Below the pieces are notes generated by a model. That model was not told the origin of the DNA and did not search any database. It saw nothing but the letters and a program-made list of their open reading frames with translations. 64,000 nucleotides of DNA from Acidilobaceae archaeon (GTDB lineage Archaea; Thermoproteota; Thermoprotei_A; Sulfolobales; Acidilobaceae): NCBI GenBank assembly GCA_026413755.1, contig JAOAKH010000008.1, positions 1 through 64,000 of the forward strand, given 5' to 3'. A program made the position numbers and the translations under genes. Positions 62,706 to 64,000 of the stretch are shown piece after piece (within the stretch, counting starts at the first letter, position 1; each line of letters opens with the position of its first letter).

Positions 62706-63703
62706 ACAACGTGGTGAAGCTAGTGCTGGAGTCCCTCTCTCCAGAGGAGAGAGGGTTCTACAAAGGGAAGAGAGTGCTAGTGGTGGGCGGTGCCGGCTTC
62801 ATAGGGAGCTGGCTCTCAGAGGCCCTCCATGCCCTGGAGGCCTCCGTGACGTGCTTGGATAACATGTCCACGGGCTCCTACAGGAACCTGGAGAACTTGC
62901 TGGGGAAGGAGCGCTTCGAGCTCATAGAGGCTGACATAACGAGGGCTGAGATAGGCAAGGGCTACGACGTTGCGTTCCACGGCGCTGCAATGCCAGCGCC
63001 GGATATGTACATGGAGAGGCCCATAGAGGCCATGCTGCCCGACAGCCTGGGCCTCCTGAGGGTGCTGGAGAGCGTGGAGGGGAGGGTAGTCTTCATGAGT
63101 TCCTCGGAGGTGTACGGGGACGCAGAGGTCATTCCAACGCCGGAGAGCTACCATGGCAAAGTAGATCCTCTGGGGCCTCGGAGCCCATACGAGGAGAGCA
63201 AGAGGTTTGGGGAGGCGCTTGCCATGGCCTTTTATAGGCAGAGGGGGAAAGACGTGAGGATAGCCAGGATATTTAATACCTACGGCCCAAGGCTGGACCC
63301 GGGGTCGCCTTACGCGCGAGTCGTCACTAGGTTCATAGAGAGGGCGCTCGCCGGCAAACCGCTTGAGGTGCACGGCGACGGGCTACAGACGAGGAGCTTT
63401 ACCTTCGTGAGCGATACCGTAGGGGCTCTCCTGAAGCTAGGGGCATGCGACAACTGCGCAGGGGAGGCCTTTAACATCGGCAGCGAGGAGGAGGTCACCA
63501 TACTGGAGCTGGCCGCGCTCGTTCTGGAGCTCACCGGCTCCTCCTCGCCCATCGTCCACGTGCCGCCTAGGCAGGGCGATCCGAGGAGAAGGAGGCCCGA
63601 CACGAGCAAGGCAAGGGAGCGCTTGGGGTGGAAGCCTAGGGTCAGCCTCGGGGAGGGGCTCATGATGACCATAGAGTGGTACAGAGGGAGGGGGCGTGGT
63701 TAG
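62702..63703 (+). CDS. NAD-dependent epimerase/dehydratase, UDP-glucuronate decarboxylase-like
   Basis: Short-chain dehydrogenase, 333 aa. GGAGFIGS at 29-36, Ser in MSSSEVYG, catalytic Tyr163 and Lys167 (YEESK), and the HGDGLQTRSFTFVSD stretch. The tract TPESYHGKVDPLGPRSPYEESKR resembles UDP-xylose synthase (UXS) rather than UDP-glucose 4-epimerase. ATG 62702 overlaps the previous stop. With a following UDP-glucose dehydrogenase the product could be UDP-xylose or a related 4-keto sugar (inference). Confidence 0.82.
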   Translation: MNNVVKLVLESLSPEERGFYKGKRVLVVGGAGFIGSWLSEALHALEASVTCLDNMSTGSYRNLENLLGKERFELIEADITRAEIGKGYDVAFHGAAMPAPDMYMERPIEAMLPDSLGLLRVLESVEGRVVFMSSSEVYGDAEVIPTPESYHGKVDPLGPRSPYEESKRFGEALAMAFYRQRGKDVRIARIFNTYGPRLDPGSPYARVVTRFIERALAGKPLEVHGDGLQTRSFTFVSDTVGALLKLGACDNCAGEAFNIGSEEEVTILELAALVLELTGSSSPIVHVPPRQGDPRRRRPDTSKARERLGWKPRVSLGEGLMMTIEWYRGRGRG

Positions 63704-64000
63704 GATATCTATTTTCGGCATAGGTTACGTGGGCCTCGTTCACGCCGTCGGCTTCGCCATGCTGGGCCACGAGGTGATCGGCTACGACGTAGACGAGAGG
63801 AAGCTGAGGAGGCTCTCCCAAGGCCTCCCCACCATATACGAGGAGGGGCTAGAGGAGGGGCTAAGGATGGCGCTCTCCGAGGGGCTGCTCAGGTTCACCG
63901 CCGACGCCGTCGAGGCCGTGAGGGAGAGCGACGTCACCTTCATATCCGTGGGGACCCCCAGCAATCCGGACGGCTCTCAGGACTTAGGCCAAGTGATCGC
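63696..64000 (+). CDS. UDP-glucose 6-dehydrogenase (5' part, runs off window)
   Basis: NAD-dependent oxidation of UDP-glucose to UDP-glucuronate. The visible 101 residues carry FGIGYVGLVHAVGFAMLGH and ISVGTPSNPDGSQDLG, the N-terminal Rossmann signature of the UGD/MNA-DH family. GTG 63696 overlaps the epimerase stop. The catalytic Cys is beyond the window. GDP-mannose dehydrogenase type cannot be excluded. Confidence 0.85.
   Translation, partial: MVRISIFGIGYVGLVHAVGFAMLGHEVIGYDVDERKLRRLSQGLPTIYEEGLEEGLRMALSEGLLRFTADAVEAVRESDVTFISVGTPSNPDGSQDLGQVI

Noticed and set aside
1-64000. Insertion sequences, CRISPR arrays, origin-binding repeats, inteins or tRNA introns
   Set aside because: No transposase, regularly spaced repeats, Orc/Cdc6-type repeats, intein motifs in reverse gyrase, or interruption in either tRNA was seen.

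Overview
The window reads as a gene-dense piece of a hyperthermophilic crenarchaeal (Thermoproteota) chromosome, most like Desulfurococcales and relatives. The evidence is a full-length reverse gyrase, archaeal release factor aRF1, TFE-alpha, PAN, an aIF5A, archaeal-type ribosomal proteins (eL19, eL32, uL6), AglB, a GatCAB amidotransferase, a four-subunit 2-oxoacid:ferredoxin oxidoreductase, a tungsten-type aldehyde oxidoreductase and a short ESCRT-III/CdvB-like protein. Codon use is rich in AGG and CTC, TTG and GTG starts are very common, and genes overlap by 1-26 bp. I see no insertion sequence, CRISPR array, prophage or inserted island, and no stretch over 300 bp lacks a gene. The longest gap is 49584-49821. 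Species cannot be fixed from sequence alone.

Layout: 1-1036 is the start of an M32 carboxypeptidase (-). 1108-3452 (+) holds a small unknown gene, ornithine carbamoyltransferase and aRF1. 3449-8588 (-) is an operon-like run: MBF1, HflX, aTrm56, TFE, a cytosine-5 DNA methyltransferase, an unknown gene, a site-2 protease and NMN adenylyltransferase. PAN (+) follows, then a (-) unit with a cDPG-synthetase-like GTPase, carbamate kinase and a small Cys protein. 12424-17080 (+) carries AglB, the CdvB-like protein, SerRS and a MIP18/DUF59 protein. 17077-24952 carries an MDR dehydrogenase, a double GNAT protein, a coiled-coil protein, a GPN-loop GTPase behind a GC-rich structured leader, two CBS-domain proteins, and the AOR with its four-cluster ferredoxin. 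tRNA-Leu(GAG) lies at 25009-25096.

25160-36776 holds a polyprenol kinase-like membrane protein, a DRG/Obg GTPase, an AbrB-PhoU regulator, and a (-) unit GT2, EamA transporter, unknown, reverse gyrase and a catalytically degenerate nitrilase. 36843-41444 (-) is the 3' half of the spc ribosomal operon (uL6, eL32, eL19, uL18, uS5, uL30, uL15), ending in a two-hotdog thioesterase instead of SecY. The divergent side (41562-46282) carries two unknowns, a DUF2139-like protein, a non-catalytic proteasome beta subunit, endonuclease V and a GT-C membrane enzyme. ThiD-ThiN, GcvT, aIF5A, gatCAB with a TatD-like hydrolase, SppA, a PPC/DUF296 protein, an ABC-2 exporter and a Clp1-like kinase follow. 58751-61699 is porGDAB. 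tRNA-Asp(GTC) then precedes a UDP-sugar unit: nucleotidyltransferase, UXS-like dehydratase and the start of a UDP-glucose dehydrogenase.

How genes fit together: OTC and carbamate kinase share carbamoyl phosphate; PAN and the beta subunit belong to the proteasome; AglB and the UDP-sugar genes point to protein N-glycosylation; PorGDAB and AOR-ferredoxin give ferredoxin-linked carbon metabolism. The most interesting signals are the short ESCRT-III-like protein, the structured leader at 20759-20860, key-residue losses in several enzymes (nitrilase, proteasome beta, endonuclease V, aRF1 NIKS motif), and the repeated use of one palindromic CTAG/TTAA as the shared stop of convergent genes.
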